A DNA stretch of 64,000 bases from Flavobacterium sp. TAB 87 (lineage in GTDB: Bacteria; Bacteroidota; Bacteroidia; Flavobacteriales; Flavobacteriaceae): positions 186,001 through 250,000 of the forward strand of contig NZ_LLWK01000038.1 in the NCBI RefSeq assembly GCF_001529295.1. Reading direction: 5' to 3'. Positions within the stretch are counted from its first letter, which is position 1. Every line of letters begins with the position of its first letter. Below, in pieces: positions 53,360-62,503 of the stretch. The translations under genes and the position numbers were made by a program. Below the pieces are notes generated by a model that saw only the letters and a program-made list of their open reading frames with translations, was not told where the DNA came from and did no database searches.

Positions 53360-53499
53360 ACAAAATCAATTTCCGTCAAAATTACTTTTATTTTCTTAAA
53401 AACACGCGATTTACTAGTTTGCCAAAAAGATTAACAGCTTAATATGCTTAGTATTTACTCCTTTTAACGCTTTTCTTTGCAAAAAATCAATTCGGCTTC

Positions 53500-53531
53500 T
53501 TGCTAAATTTGAATTAGATACCCTAAATTTG
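53500..53531 (+). promoter_or_regulatory. Promoter of ribF
   Basis: TTG (53500-53502) and TAAATTTG (53524-53531) are 21 bases apart, a plausible -33/-7 pair. A TTG start at 53529 would overlap the -7 element, which argues for the later start at 53553. Confidence 0.55.
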
Positions 53532-53552
53532 CCGCATCTTAAAATAATTGCT

Positions 53553-54491
53553 TTGAAGATTTTTCATTCTATTAACGATTTTCAGTGTACTAAAAAAACA
53601 ATACTTACGCTCGGCACTTTTGACGGCGTACATGTTGGGCATAAAACGATTTTAGAAAAACTGACTCAAAGCACCGAAAATGGTTTGTACGAAAGTTTAG
53701 TTCTTACTTTTTTTCCGCATCCACGAATGGTGCTTCAAGAAAAATCTGAAATTAAACTGCTCAACACTATTTCTGAAAAAACAGAACTTTTAGCTCAAAT
53801 TGGTATTCAAAATTTAGTCATTCATCCCTTTGATGAAACTTTTTCGAGATTGACTGCCGAAGAATTTGTAAAAACAATTTTAGTCGATCGTTTTCAAATT
53901 CACAAAATTATTATTGGTTACGACCATCGTTTCGGTCGAAATCGAACGGCTAATATTGATGACTTAATAATTTTTGGAGAAGAGTATGGTTTTGAAGTCG
54001 AACAAATTTCAGCGCAAGAAATTCATGCTGTTTCAGTAAGTTCAACCAAAATTAGAACGGCTTTGTTGGACGGGAAAATGGAATTGGCTAATGAGTATTT
54101 GGGCTATACCTACTTTATTACAGGAAAGGTTGTACAGGGCAAGCAATTGGGCAGAACCATTGGTTTCCCTACTGCAAACATTTTTGTTCCCGAAGATTAC
54201 AAACTGATTCCAAAAAATGGCGTCTATGTAGTTCAAGCAATTATCGATGAAAAAGTCGTTTATGGAATGATGAATATTGGGTTTAATCCCACGATCGAAG
54301 ATCAAAATCAGCAAAAAATAGAGGTTCATTTTCTTGATTTTGAAGGTGATTTATATAATGCTACACTGCAAATTTCGATAGTACATTACATACGAGATGA
54401 GCAAAAATTCGATTCGATCGAACTATTAACAAAGCAACTACAAAGTGACAAAAAAACTGCAGTAGATTTTCTGCAGCAAATTAATTTGTAA
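53553..54491 (+). CDS. ribF: Bifunctional riboflavin kinase/FAD synthetase
   Basis: The 312-residue enzyme makes FMN and FAD from riboflavin. The N-terminal nucleotidyltransferase domain has TLGTFDGVHVGHKTI (about 20-34) and the ISAQEIHAVSVSSTKIRTAL motif. The C-terminal flavokinase domain begins with GKVVQGKQLGRTIGFPTANI. TTG 53553 gives MKIFHSINDFQ, the usual N-terminus. The frame extends upstream, but its first TTG lies in the promoter element. Confidence 0.95.
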   Translation: MKIFHSINDFQCTKKTILTLGTFDGVHVGHKTILEKLTQSTENGLYESLVLTFFPHPRMVLQEKSEIKLLNTISEKTELLAQIGIQNLVIHPFDETFSRLTAEEFVKTILVDRFQIHKIIIGYDHRFGRNRTANIDDLIIFGEEYGFEVEQISAQEIHAVSVSSTKIRTALLDGKMELANEYLGYTYFITGKVVQGKQLGRTIGFPTANIFVPEDYKLIPKNGVYVVQAIIDEKVVYGMMNIGFNPTIEDQNQQKIEVHFLDFEGDLYNATLQISIVHYIRDEQKFDSIELLTKQLQSDKKTAVDFLQQINL

Positions 54492-54592
54492 TTTTAAAAT
54501 CGCAGTCCGAGATCTTCCTACTTGTTTTTTTTGTAAATTTATAGCTATCATTCTGTTTATTAATAGAATACAACTATTTAAAAAAGATAATT

Positions 54593-55030
54593 ATGAAACT
54601 ACCAAAAGAACTTTCCAACGGATTTTTAATATTTCTGGGTATCGCTGTTTATTTTTTAGTACTATCTATTTTAGGTCTCAGTAACTTATTTTACTTGCGA
54701 TTACTGAATGTTATTTTCATTTTTTATGGTGTGAACCGAACCATACAAATGAACACAAAAAATGGACAAAATGATTTTGTATCCAATGGCGTTTCTGCTA
54801 TGGCAACGGCGGTCGTTGGAGTATCTTTAAGCGTTTTGGGATTATTAATTTATATCTATGCCAGGGGCGGCGATGCTTTTGTGCCTTTGTTAGCCGAAAG
54901 TTTTCTTTTTGGCGGAGATCCTTCTGTTCCTGCCTATTGTATTTCTTTATTGTTTGAAGGACTAGCTTCGGCGGTAATTGTAACTTTAGTGCTGATGTTA
55001 TATACCAATAATAAATATGCAGTCGACTAA
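54593..55030 (+). CDS. Hypothetical four-helix membrane protein
   Basis: The 145-residue protein has four hydrophobic helices (about 10-30, 31-46, 72-92 and 112-138), with polar loops NRTIQMNTKNGQNDF and AESFLFGGDPSVPAYC. I do not recognise a family. It is cytosol-start, without a cleavable signal. It has 101 bases to ribF and 99 to bioB, so its transcription unit is unclear. Codon use matches its neighbours. Confidence 0.72.
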   Translation: MKLPKELSNGFLIFLGIAVYFLVLSILGLSNLFYLRLLNVIFIFYGVNRTIQMNTKNGQNDFVSNGVSAMATAVVGVSLSVLGLLIYIYARGGDAFVPLLAESFLFGGDPSVPAYCISLLFEGLASAVIVTLVLMLYTNNKYAVD

Positions 55031-55129
55031 TTTCTTTATCTAAAAAACATTCCGTTTGTTTTTTAAGAAAGAGTCCATTGGTACATAAGAACTATTTAAC
55101 TACTTTTGGAACATCAAAAATAAACGTCG

Positions 55130-56212
55130 ATGAATATCACCAAACATAACTGGACTAAGGAAGAAATTATTGCTATTTACAACAAACCTTTAATGGATTT
55201 GCTTTATGAAGCTGCTACAATTCACAGAGCCAACCATGATCCAAATATTGTACAAGTTTCGACTTTACTGTCTATAAAAACTGGAGGTTGTCCCGAAGAT
55301 TGCGGTTATTGCCCCCAAGCTGCTCGTTATCATACCAAAGTAGAAGGAAACGATTTAATGTCGGTGAGTCAAGTAAAAGCGCAAGCTTTACGGGCTAAAG
55401 AAAGTGGCTCCTCTCGTGTTTGTATGGGAGCGGCTTGGAGAAACGTAAAAGATGGAGCAGAATTTGACGATGTTCTAGAAATGGTTCGTACCATTAATAA
55501 ACTAGACATGGAAGTGTGCTGCACACTGGGAATGTTAACCGAAAATCAAGCACATCGTCTAGCAGAAGCTGGACTATATGCCTACAATCATAATTTAGAT
55601 ACTTCTGAAGAATATTATAAAGAAGTAATTTCGACTCGTGGATTTGAAGATCGTTTAGAAACCATTAATAACGTTCGTAAAACCAATGTTACTGTTTGTA
55701 GCGGAGGAATTATTGGAATGGGAGAAAGTATCGAAGACAGAGCAGGAATGTTAGTGGCTTTGGCTACTTTGAATCCGCAGCCAGAATCGGTGCCAATTAA
55801 TGCTTTGGTTCCGGTGGAAGGAACGCCAATGGAAGATGAAAAGCCGGTTGAAATCTGGGAAATGATTCGCATGGTTGCTACCACTCGAATTATTATGCCC
55901 GATACACAAGTGCGTTTGTCTGCTGGAAGAACAAACATGAGTCGCGAAGGACAAGCCATGTGCTTTTTTGCTGGAGCGAATTCTATTTTTGCTGGTGATA
56001 AATTACTAACCACACCAAACCCTGACGTAAACGAAGACATGAAAATGTTTGAAATGTTAGGTTTGATTCCGCAAAAACCATTTACAAAAGTAACACAACC
56101 TAAAACAGTCGAAGCAGAGAATTCTCAGTTTGCTCCTCTTGGTGAGAAACCAAAATGGTCTCGTCCTGGACATACGATCGAAAGAAATCTAGAAGCTTCT
56201 GGAAAGAAATAA
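55130..56212 (+). CDS. bioB: Biotin synthase
   Basis: The 360-residue radical SAM enzyme inserts sulfur into dethiobiotin. The [4Fe-4S] motif is C54-x3-C58-x2-C61 (GGCPEDCGYCPQA). Other hallmarks are YAYNHNLDTSEEYYK, VCSGGIIGMGES and the [2Fe-2S] site region. It ends in a strong terminator. No other bio gene is in the window. Confidence 0.96.
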   Translation: MNITKHNWTKEEIIAIYNKPLMDLLYEAATIHRANHDPNIVQVSTLLSIKTGGCPEDCGYCPQAARYHTKVEGNDLMSVSQVKAQALRAKESGSSRVCMGAAWRNVKDGAEFDDVLEMVRTINKLDMEVCCTLGMLTENQAHRLAEAGLYAYNHNLDTSEEYYKEVISTRGFEDRLETINNVRKTNVTVCSGGIIGMGESIEDRAGMLVALATLNPQPESVPINALVPVEGTPMEDEKPVEIWEMIRMVATTRIIMPDTQVRLSAGRTNMSREGQAMCFFAGANSIFAGDKLLTTPNPDVNEDMKMFEMLGLIPQKPFTKVTQPKTVEAENSQFAPLGEKPKWSRPGHTIERNLEASGKK

Positions 56213-56223
56213 AAAGCAAAATT

Positions 56224-56263
56224 AAAAATTCCCGAGAGTCAAATCTTCGGGAATTTTTTTTTA
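56224..56263 (+). terminator. Intrinsic terminator of bioB
   Basis: AAAAATTCCCGA pairs with TCGGGAATTTTT around 11 bases, with T-run. The LysR remnant follows with almost no gap. Confidence 0.88.
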
Positions 56264-56264
56264 C

Positions 56265-56501
56265 TTGATTCCGCCAAAAGTGGTGCACGAGTCCAATACT
56301 ATTTCATCGATTATACAGTTGGTAAAAAATGGATTAGGAATTTCGATTGTACTGACCAATGTGATTAAAAGTTACGAAAATGCTGAACTAGAACTTGTCG
56401 AACTGAAACAATCCAATTTATTCACTGACATTTTAATAGCAACATCAAAAAATCGAAACTCAGAAATTGCAGATGCTGCTACCGCTTTCTTGCTAAAGTA
56501 A
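56265..56501 (+). pseudogene. LysR-family regulator remnant (C-terminal part)
   Basis: About 78 codons match the end of a LysR substrate-binding domain: ESNTISSIIQLVKNGLGISIVL, then ELVELKQSNLFTDILIATS and a final helix. The N-terminal winged helix and most of the effector domain are missing, and the frame begins directly after the bioB terminator with only a TTG as start. This looks like a deletion remnant. No frameshift is visible in the remaining part. A short functional peptide is unlikely. Confidence 0.7.
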
Positions 56502-56543
56502 ATAATATTGACAGTAAAAAGCCTGATTAATAACTATAAAGAA

Positions 56544-57023
56544 ATGCAAATGATAGTATCGACCAACATACAAACGCCATTAGGAATTGCTCAAATCACT
56601 GGAGATGCATTTGGCATTAGCGAAATAAAAATCTCGCAAGATGGCGAAATTTCAACATTAATTCCGCGAGAAATTCAACAAGCTGTGAAGCAAATTCAAG
56701 AATATTTTAAAGGTATTCGCACTGAATTTGATTTTAAGATGAATCCGAAAGGCACTGAATTTCAACAAAAAGTTTGGAAGGGCTTACTTGAAATTCCATT
56801 TGGCAAAACGATGAGTTACCTCCAACTATCAAAAAAATTAGGTGATCCCAAAGCGATTCGTGCTATTGCGACGGCGAACGGAAAAAATCCGCTTTGGATT
56901 GTTGTTCCTTGCCACCGCGTTATTGGCTCCGATGGTTCTTTGACCGGCTATGCTGGCGGTTTGTGGCGTAAACAGTGGCTTTTACAACATGAAAGCTCAA
57001 GTAAACAACAAAGTTTATTCTAG
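56544..57023 (+). CDS. ogt: Methylated-DNA--protein-cysteine methyltransferase
   Basis: The 159-residue suicide enzyme removes O6-alkyl groups from guanine. The active site PCHRV places Cys at 123, preceded by the RAIATANGKNPLWIVV helix and followed by GYAGGLWRKQWLLQHE. The N-terminal domain is short, as in Ogt. Start ATG 56544 is chosen; ATG 56550 is possible and an upstream TTG (56508) is not needed. It follows the LysR remnant closely. Confidence 0.92.
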   Translation: MQMIVSTNIQTPLGIAQITGDAFGISEIKISQDGEISTLIPREIQQAVKQIQEYFKGIRTEFDFKMNPKGTEFQQKVWKGLLEIPFGKTMSYLQLSKKLGDPKAIRAIATANGKNPLWIVVPCHRVIGSDGSLTGYAGGLWRKQWLLQHESSSKQQSLF

Positions 57024-57131
57024 CAAAACAAATTCTAATTATCATAAATTTATTTATATTCGTAACGAATTACTTATAATTTCAGCACCAAATACATTCG
57101 TTTTAATCTTCATAATCTGCTTTTCCTAAAT

Positions 57132-57845
57132 ATGATTGAAAAAATAAACCTCAACCACATTCTTTTCTTGGATATTGAAACTGTTCCAGAAACAGCCGAT
57201 TTCAATACTTTGGATGCCGAAATGAAATTACTTTGGGAACAAAAAACACAATACCAGCGCAAAGACGAATTTACGCCCGACGAATTTTACAATCGTGCAG
57301 GAATCTGGGCCGAATTTGGAAAAATAATTTGTATTTCTGTGGGTTATTTTATCAACAAAGGAGACATTCGAAACTTTAGAGTCACGTCTTTTTTTGGTGA
57401 AGAAAAAAAAATATTACATGATTTCTCCAACTTACTGCACAATCATTTCAACCAACCGCAACATGTACTTTGTGGACACAATGCCAAAGAATTCGATATT
57501 CCGTTTATTGCCAGACGAATGATTATCAATCAACTTCCTATTCCAAACAAACTAAATTTATTTGGTAAAAAACCTTGGGAGATTCCGCATCTCGATACGT
57601 TAGAATTATGGAAATTTGGCGATTACAAACATTATACTTCGCTTAAATTATTGACCAAAATTTTGAATATTCCTTCGCCGAAAGACGATATCGATGGTAG
57701 CGAAGTGGCGCACGTTTATTATGTCGAGAAGGATATTGATAGAATTGTTACCTATTGCGAAAAAGACACGATTGCCGTAGCCCAGATTTTCCTTCGATTG
57801 AGAAGAGAAGATCTATTGATTGATGCTGAGATAATTCACGTTTAA
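57132..57845 (+). CDS. 3'-5' exonuclease, PolB-like (DNA_pol_B_exo2 type)
   Basis: The 237-residue protein has the DEDD-type exonuclease motifs: D14-x-E16 in LFLDIETVPE, CGHNAKEFDIPFIARRM, and YCEKDTIAVAQIFLRL near the end. It resembles the predicted exonuclease domain of family B polymerases, not a full polymerase. It may trim DNA or RNA ends. It lies between the alkyltransferase and a membrane protein without clear operon linkage. Confidence 0.85.
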   Translation: MIEKINLNHILFLDIETVPETADFNTLDAEMKLLWEQKTQYQRKDEFTPDEFYNRAGIWAEFGKIICISVGYFINKGDIRNFRVTSFFGEEKKILHDFSNLLHNHFNQPQHVLCGHNAKEFDIPFIARRMIINQLPIPNKLNLFGKKPWEIPHLDTLELWKFGDYKHYTSLKLLTKILNIPSPKDDIDGSEVAHVYYVEKDIDRIVTYCEKDTIAVAQIFLRLRREDLLIDAEIIHV

Positions 57846-57992
57846 GAAACGCAATTTTATATTCGAATGTATTCTGTCTTTAAAAAATGAACCAATCGCC
57901 GTTCTATTTTTTACAAATATGATTGCTATATCCATTGATTTTTTGATATTGCAATTGTTCTTGATTGCTTACATTTACAAAAATTATAAATT

Positions 57993-59432
57993 ATGGTATT
58001 AAGTAGATTTTGGCTTGTAATTTTTATATCGTCAATTTTATTTGTGGTGGTTAGTTTGTTTTCGGGCAGCACGTATACCATTGATTATGTTTTAAATGGC
58101 GAAAAAGGCGATCCTATTTTAATATCTGAACAATACATAGACCAAGTTCCCGCTTTTGTTCGCGACAGCATTCAACTGAAGGAGAACAAAACCATGATCG
58201 TCAATCGTGATCTATCCAATGTTGACACTACTTACGTTTATAAGAACAAAACGGTACAAATTTACAGCGGCGTTCAAAAATCAGATGGTTTGTTGGCAAC
58301 TTGTAAAAGCAGTTTGGTCGATATCATTATTCCGCTTATCGCCTACTTGGCCTTCTTTTGTGGCTTGATGGAGTTACTAATTATTTCTGGCGTGTCTGGC
58401 AAATTAGCCAAAGTATTGAGTCCCGTTTTTATAAAAGTTTTCCCTAGCATTCCTAAAAATCACCCTTCGATTTCCTATATGACGCTAAATTTTGCCGCTA
58501 ACTTTTTAGGTTTAGATTCTGCCGCAACTCCTTTTGGTTTGAAAGCCATGGAAAGTTTGCAAGAACTGAATCCAGACAAAGATCGGGCAAGTGATGCCCA
58601 AATTATGTTTATGTGTTTGCATGCCTCGGGTTTAACTTTAATTGCAACTTCTATTATTGGTTACCGCGCTGCAGCGGGTTCTAGCAACCCTGCTGATGTA
58701 ATGTTGCCTTGTATCATTACTTCGTTTATTGGTACCATTGCTGCTTTTATTATTGTGGGAATCAAACAAAAAATCAACTTTAAAAGTGCCTCTTTGGTTA
58801 TTGGTTTAATGACTCTAATTGGTGCCATCATCGGTTTGTTGATGTATGTAAACCATTTGGATTTAATCGGAAAAAACTATTTTACTTCTAATTTATCTGG
58901 CTTAATTTTGCTTGCTATTATTGGATTTACTTTGATTTTCGCGTTTCGCCATGAGAAAAAATTTGCCGATGCAAATACGACCGTTTTTGATTCATTTGTA
59001 GTAGGCGCAAATAATGGGGTAAAAACAGGAGTGACTATTTTTCCTTATGTTTTGGGAATGTTGGTAGCGATTTCTCTTTTTAGAAATAGTGGTTTATTCG
59101 ATATCATCAGTAACGGATTGGCTTTTGTTTTCTCCAATTTAGGGGTCAACAAACAAATTATCGATGCGTTGCCAGTGGCGTTGTTACGACCATTTAGTTC
59201 AGCAGGATCAAGAGGATTTTTGATTGATTCAATGAATACTTTCGGTGCAGATTCAATGACAGGAAGGTTAAGCAGTATTTTTCAATGTAGTGCTGAAAGT
59301 ACCTTTTATGTGATTGCTGTTTATTTTGGTTCCATAAATATTAAAAATACGCGTTATGCTCTAACTACAATGCTATTAGTGGATTTAATCTGTGTAATCA
59401 CTGCTATTTTTGTAGCGAGTTGGTTTTTTTAA
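57993..59432 (+). CDS. Fused SpmA/SpmB-like nucleoside-recognition membrane protein
   Basis: The 479-residue protein has about ten membrane helices in two similar halves that each look like a Gate/nucleoside-recognition domain. SpmA-like features (NHPSISYMTLNFAANFLGLDSAATPFGLKAMESLQELNP) and SpmB-like features (FRNSGLFDIISNGL, LPVALLRPFSSAGSRGF, QCSAESTFYVIAVYFG) occur in one chain. In Bacillus SpmA and SpmB are separate and needed for spore dehydration; here there is no sporulation, so the role is different, perhaps transport. Confidence 0.87.
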   Translation: MVLSRFWLVIFISSILFVVVSLFSGSTYTIDYVLNGEKGDPILISEQYIDQVPAFVRDSIQLKENKTMIVNRDLSNVDTTYVYKNKTVQIYSGVQKSDGLLATCKSSLVDIIIPLIAYLAFFCGLMELLIISGVSGKLAKVLSPVFIKVFPSIPKNHPSISYMTLNFAANFLGLDSAATPFGLKAMESLQELNPDKDRASDAQIMFMCLHASGLTLIATSIIGYRAAAGSSNPADVMLPCIITSFIGTIAAFIIVGIKQKINFKSASLVIGLMTLIGAIIGLLMYVNHLDLIGKNYFTSNLSGLILLAIIGFTLIFAFRHEKKFADANTTVFDSFVVGANNGVKTGVTIFPYVLGMLVAISLFRNSGLFDIISNGLAFVFSNLGVNKQIIDALPVALLRPFSSAGSRGFLIDSMNTFGADSMTGRLSSIFQCSAESTFYVIAVYFGSINIKNTRYALTTMLLVDLICVITAIFVASWFF

Positions 59433-59480
59433 AATCATCTTAAAACGCTATATTTGCCAACCAATAACAAATTAAAAATT

Positions 59481-59948
59481 ATGAAATATTCATTCTTAGC
59501 TTTAGTTGCTGTACTGTTTTTTTCTTGCAAAAATAAAGAAGCTGATACTACTTTTGATGGCGTTGATTACGCTGCTAAAAACGAAGTTGAAATCGTCAAA
59601 TACATTGCTGACAATAATTTAGAAGCAACACGCAGCGATTCTGGTTTATATTATGTAATTAATGAAGAAGGAACAGGCAAGAAACCAAGTGCTTCTAGTA
59701 ACGTAACTGTGGCTTATAAAGGTTATTTTACAGATAAAAAAGTATTTGATGAAAGTCAACCCGAAGGGATTTCTTTTGGATTGAACCAAGTTATTAAAGG
59801 ATGGACCGAAGGTATTCCGTATTTTAAAGAAGGTGGAAATGGTATTTTATTAGTACCTTCTCAATTAGGTTATGGAAGTGCAGATCGTGGGCCAATTCCT
59901 GGAGGATCAGTTCTTGTTTTTGAAGTAAAACTATTGTCGGTTAAGTAA
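59481..59948 (+). CDS. FKBP-type peptidyl-prolyl isomerase lipoprotein
   Basis: The 155-residue protein has a lipoprotein signal with Cys at 16 (VLFFSC) and an FKBP domain (about 60-155): NVTVAYKGYF, FGLNQVIKGWTEGIPYFKEGG and LVPSQLGYGSADRGPIPGGSVLVFEVKLL. It probably assists folding of envelope proteins. ATG 59481 gives the signal; an upstream in-frame start would add noise. It ends in a strong terminator. Confidence 0.93.
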   Translation: MKYSFLALVAVLFFSCKNKEADTTFDGVDYAAKNEVEIVKYIADNNLEATRSDSGLYYVINEEGTGKKPSASSNVTVAYKGYFTDKKVFDESQPEGISFGLNQVIKGWTEGIPYFKEGGNGILLVPSQLGYGSADRGPIPGGSVLVFEVKLLSVK

Positions 59949-59969
59949 CCGATTTGAAATAAAAATAAG

Positions 59970-60007
59970 AAAAGCTACAGCAACCTTTGGTCTCTGTAGC
60001 TTTTTTT
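59970..60007 (+). terminator. Intrinsic terminator of the FKBP gene
   Basis: AAAGCTACAG (59971-59980) pairs with CTGTAGCTTT (59994-60003), followed by T-run. Confidence 0.88.
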
Positions 60008-60034
60008 AGTGCTTACTACGAAAGTTAAATCGCT

Positions 60035-62503
60035 TTAAAACTTAAACTCTACTGTGGTATAAAACCCAATTGGATCTGACGGTATAATTCCGGGACCAGG
60101 ATAACCAGTCGCTCTTCTTGTAAAATAACTGTTGTCGGTAAAATTGGTTACTCCTGCTTCAAGCTTAAAACGATTCCATTTGTAAGAAGCCGAAATGTCT
60201 GCTACGTAATACGCTGGTATTTGACCCGAAGTTCCATTGCTAATTGCATTTGCTCCCACTTTTGAATTGGTCGCATCAGTAAATTGAGATGAAACGTAAG
60301 AACACTGAATACTTGCCATAAAGTTTTTATAGCCAATTCCAGTTCCCACTTTCAAATTCACTAACGGCACAAATTCCACTTCTTTCCCTTTTATAGTAGC
60401 CTCTTTCGATTTTAAATAATCCGAGCCCGTAAAAGCAACGTTAGTAAAAACATTCCACAAGAAATCATCTGAATTAGGAACCAAAGTTTCGGCAATGTTC
60501 CAATTTAATAACGTTTCAAAACCGTACGTCAAAGCAGTACCAATGTTGTCGCGGTAACGAAAAAATATTCCGCCAATTTCTGTATTGTACTCGCCGATTT
60601 TATCGTTGTAGTATAACGCATAAACACTCGAGTCGAAACTCAATTGATTGCCTATTTTTCCACGAATACCAACATCCGAGGTGTACCCTTTCTCATCAGA
60701 GATATCGGGTGCAATTGCTTGATTAGAGTTTACAGTTCGAATATCGTTAAAAGTGACCGAACGGTAATTTTGAGAAATATTTCCATACACCTCTAAACCA
60801 TTTTTAGGTTTGTAACTCAATCCAACTCCTAACAAAATAAATTTACGATCTTTGATATTATCTTCATAAATGGTTTCGTCTAAAATAATATTTCCTGCAA
60901 AATCACGATTTATTTTTCGGTACGAACCATCGGCCTCTGTTTTTATTTTTTCGATTCTAAAGCCCGGAGTTACCGAAAATTTTGAACTGAGTTTAAATAT
61001 ATTTTCTCCAAATACTGAAAAGTTTAAATTCGGATAACGATAATCGGATTGATTTTCATAAAATGGAAATTCATTCGTAGCTAAATTAAAATTAGCATCA
61101 CTGCCCGAACTTCCCGGTCCTTGAATTCCGCTATTATTGGATTGGTAATATTTTGCTCCAATTAAAAAAGCGCTTGAATTCCCATGGATCGTATATTTTT
61201 TAAGATAACGTGCTTCGGCTCCCCAATTAACAAAATCTCCTGTGATTAAATCTCGAACTGTTCCATCAGTATCGGCAGTGGTCACCCGATTAGGACGAAA
61301 ACCAACCGTTTTTCGGCTCGCATCTAAACCAAATAATTGCAATGAAAAATCGGCGTCGTGTTCAAAATGATGTTTGAAACGCAAAGCAAATAAATTCCAA
61401 TCGACTGCAAACCAGTTGCGAGCGCGATTGCTTTGCTTAGGATTTTCAGCAAACATTTCATCCGTTAAACCACCGGCTTGCTGCGCCAAATAATTAAAAT
61501 AAGTATAATCAAAATGTAACGACGTGTTTTTGGTAAACTGGTAATTTAAGTTCGCAAAATAATTCTTGCTTTCAAATTCAGAATTCGGTCTAAAACCATC
61601 TCCTTTTTTATAATTGAAAAAAGTGTAATAACTGAATTTTCGCGTCGTTCCACTCAAACTCGTGAAATTGGTAAACAATCCATTGGAACCAACTGTATTT
61701 CTAGTTAAAAGCTGAATCGGTTGCTCTACTGGTTTTTTAATTTTAAAATTAACCAAACCCCCAAATTGTGTTCCGTATTGTAATGAAGCGGCACCGCGAA
61801 TTACCTGAATTTCTTCTAATGCTTCGGTTGGAGTCGCATAATAGCTTTCGGGATAACCCAAAACATCGGCACTAATATCATAATCATTTTGACGCGTATT
61901 GAAGTTAGAAGTACGATTGGGATTTAGTCCACGACCACCAATACTCAATTGTAAACCGCCGTCTGAGCTTTCGTTGATCGTTAAACCAACGACTTGCGCA
62001 TAAATTTGTCTGGCATTATTGGTCGCTTTATTTGCTGTAAGATTAGCAACTGCAATGACCTCGGTCTTTTTTCCCGCGTAAATTGCAGTTTCTTCGATGT
62101 CTTTGAGTTTGTGCAAGGTAAAGACTTTCGAGCGCTCTTTACTAATAACCACTTCTGAAAGTGAATTCATGGCGCGCAACGTGACCGTGACATTGGTCGC
62201 CGGTGCTTCTATAATTTCATCAGAAATCGCATAATTATCTTTGTAAAAAGCAAAAGAATAGCTGCCGCTTTGCGGAACTAGCATTTCAAAAAAACCATTC
62301 GCATCAGTTAGTACTTTTTGCTGAGCGCTTGTGTTAATTACCTCAACGAAAGCAATTGTTTTTCCTAAATCATCTTTTACAACACCGGAAATTGTGGCTT
62401 GTGAAAAAACGTTTGCAGAAAGTAACAGCAGAGCAAAGAAACTAAAACCCTTTGATAGTGTCGTTAAATGGAAGAATCCATGTTTTGTGTTGAAACGATT
62501 CAT
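60035..62503 (-). CDS. TonB-dependent receptor of the imelysin-HTTM operon
   Basis: The 822-residue protein has a signal peptide (about 14-35, ending ANVFSQ), a CarboxypepD_reg-like domain (about 36-110, ATISGVVKDD), a TonB plug (SIGGRGLNPNRTSNFNTRQNDYDI, IQVIRGAASLQYGTQFGGLVNF) and a barrel ending TVEFKF. Its first 62 bases overlap the end of the upstream HTTM gene. It has no other early Met, so the overlap is likely real and translation is coupled. Placement beside imelysin and HTTM suggests metal or haem-type uptake (inference). Confidence 0.9.
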   Translation of the reverse strand: MNRFNTKHGFFHLTTLSKGFSFFALLLLSANVFSQATISGVVKDDLGKTIAFVEVINTSAQQKVLTDANGFFEMLVPQSGSYSFAFYKDNYAISDEIIEAPATNVTVTLRAMNSLSEVVISKERSKVFTLHKLKDIEETAIYAGKKTEVIAVANLTANKATNNARQIYAQVVGLTINESSDGGLQLSIGGRGLNPNRTSNFNTRQNDYDISADVLGYPESYYATPTEALEEIQVIRGAASLQYGTQFGGLVNFKIKKPVEQPIQLLTRNTVGSNGLFTNFTSLSGTTRKFSYYTFFNYKKGDGFRPNSEFESKNYFANLNYQFTKNTSLHFDYTYFNYLAQQAGGLTDEMFAENPKQSNRARNWFAVDWNLFALRFKHHFEHDADFSLQLFGLDASRKTVGFRPNRVTTADTDGTVRDLITGDFVNWGAEARYLKKYTIHGNSSAFLIGAKYYQSNNSGIQGPGSSGSDANFNLATNEFPFYENQSDYRYPNLNFSVFGENIFKLSSKFSVTPGFRIEKIKTEADGSYRKINRDFAGNIILDETIYEDNIKDRKFILLGVGLSYKPKNGLEVYGNISQNYRSVTFNDIRTVNSNQAIAPDISDEKGYTSDVGIRGKIGNQLSFDSSVYALYYNDKIGEYNTEIGGIFFRYRDNIGTALTYGFETLLNWNIAETLVPNSDDFLWNVFTNVAFTGSDYLKSKEATIKGKEVEFVPLVNLKVGTGIGYKNFMASIQCSYVSSQFTDATNSKVGANAISNGTSGQIPAYYVADISASYKWNRFKLEAGVTNFTDNSYFTRRATGYPGPGIIPSDPIGFYTTVEFKF

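Noticed and set aside
55615-56040. 141-codon minus-strand ORF in bioB
   Set aside because: bioB is complete on the plus strand; the antisense frame has no family features.
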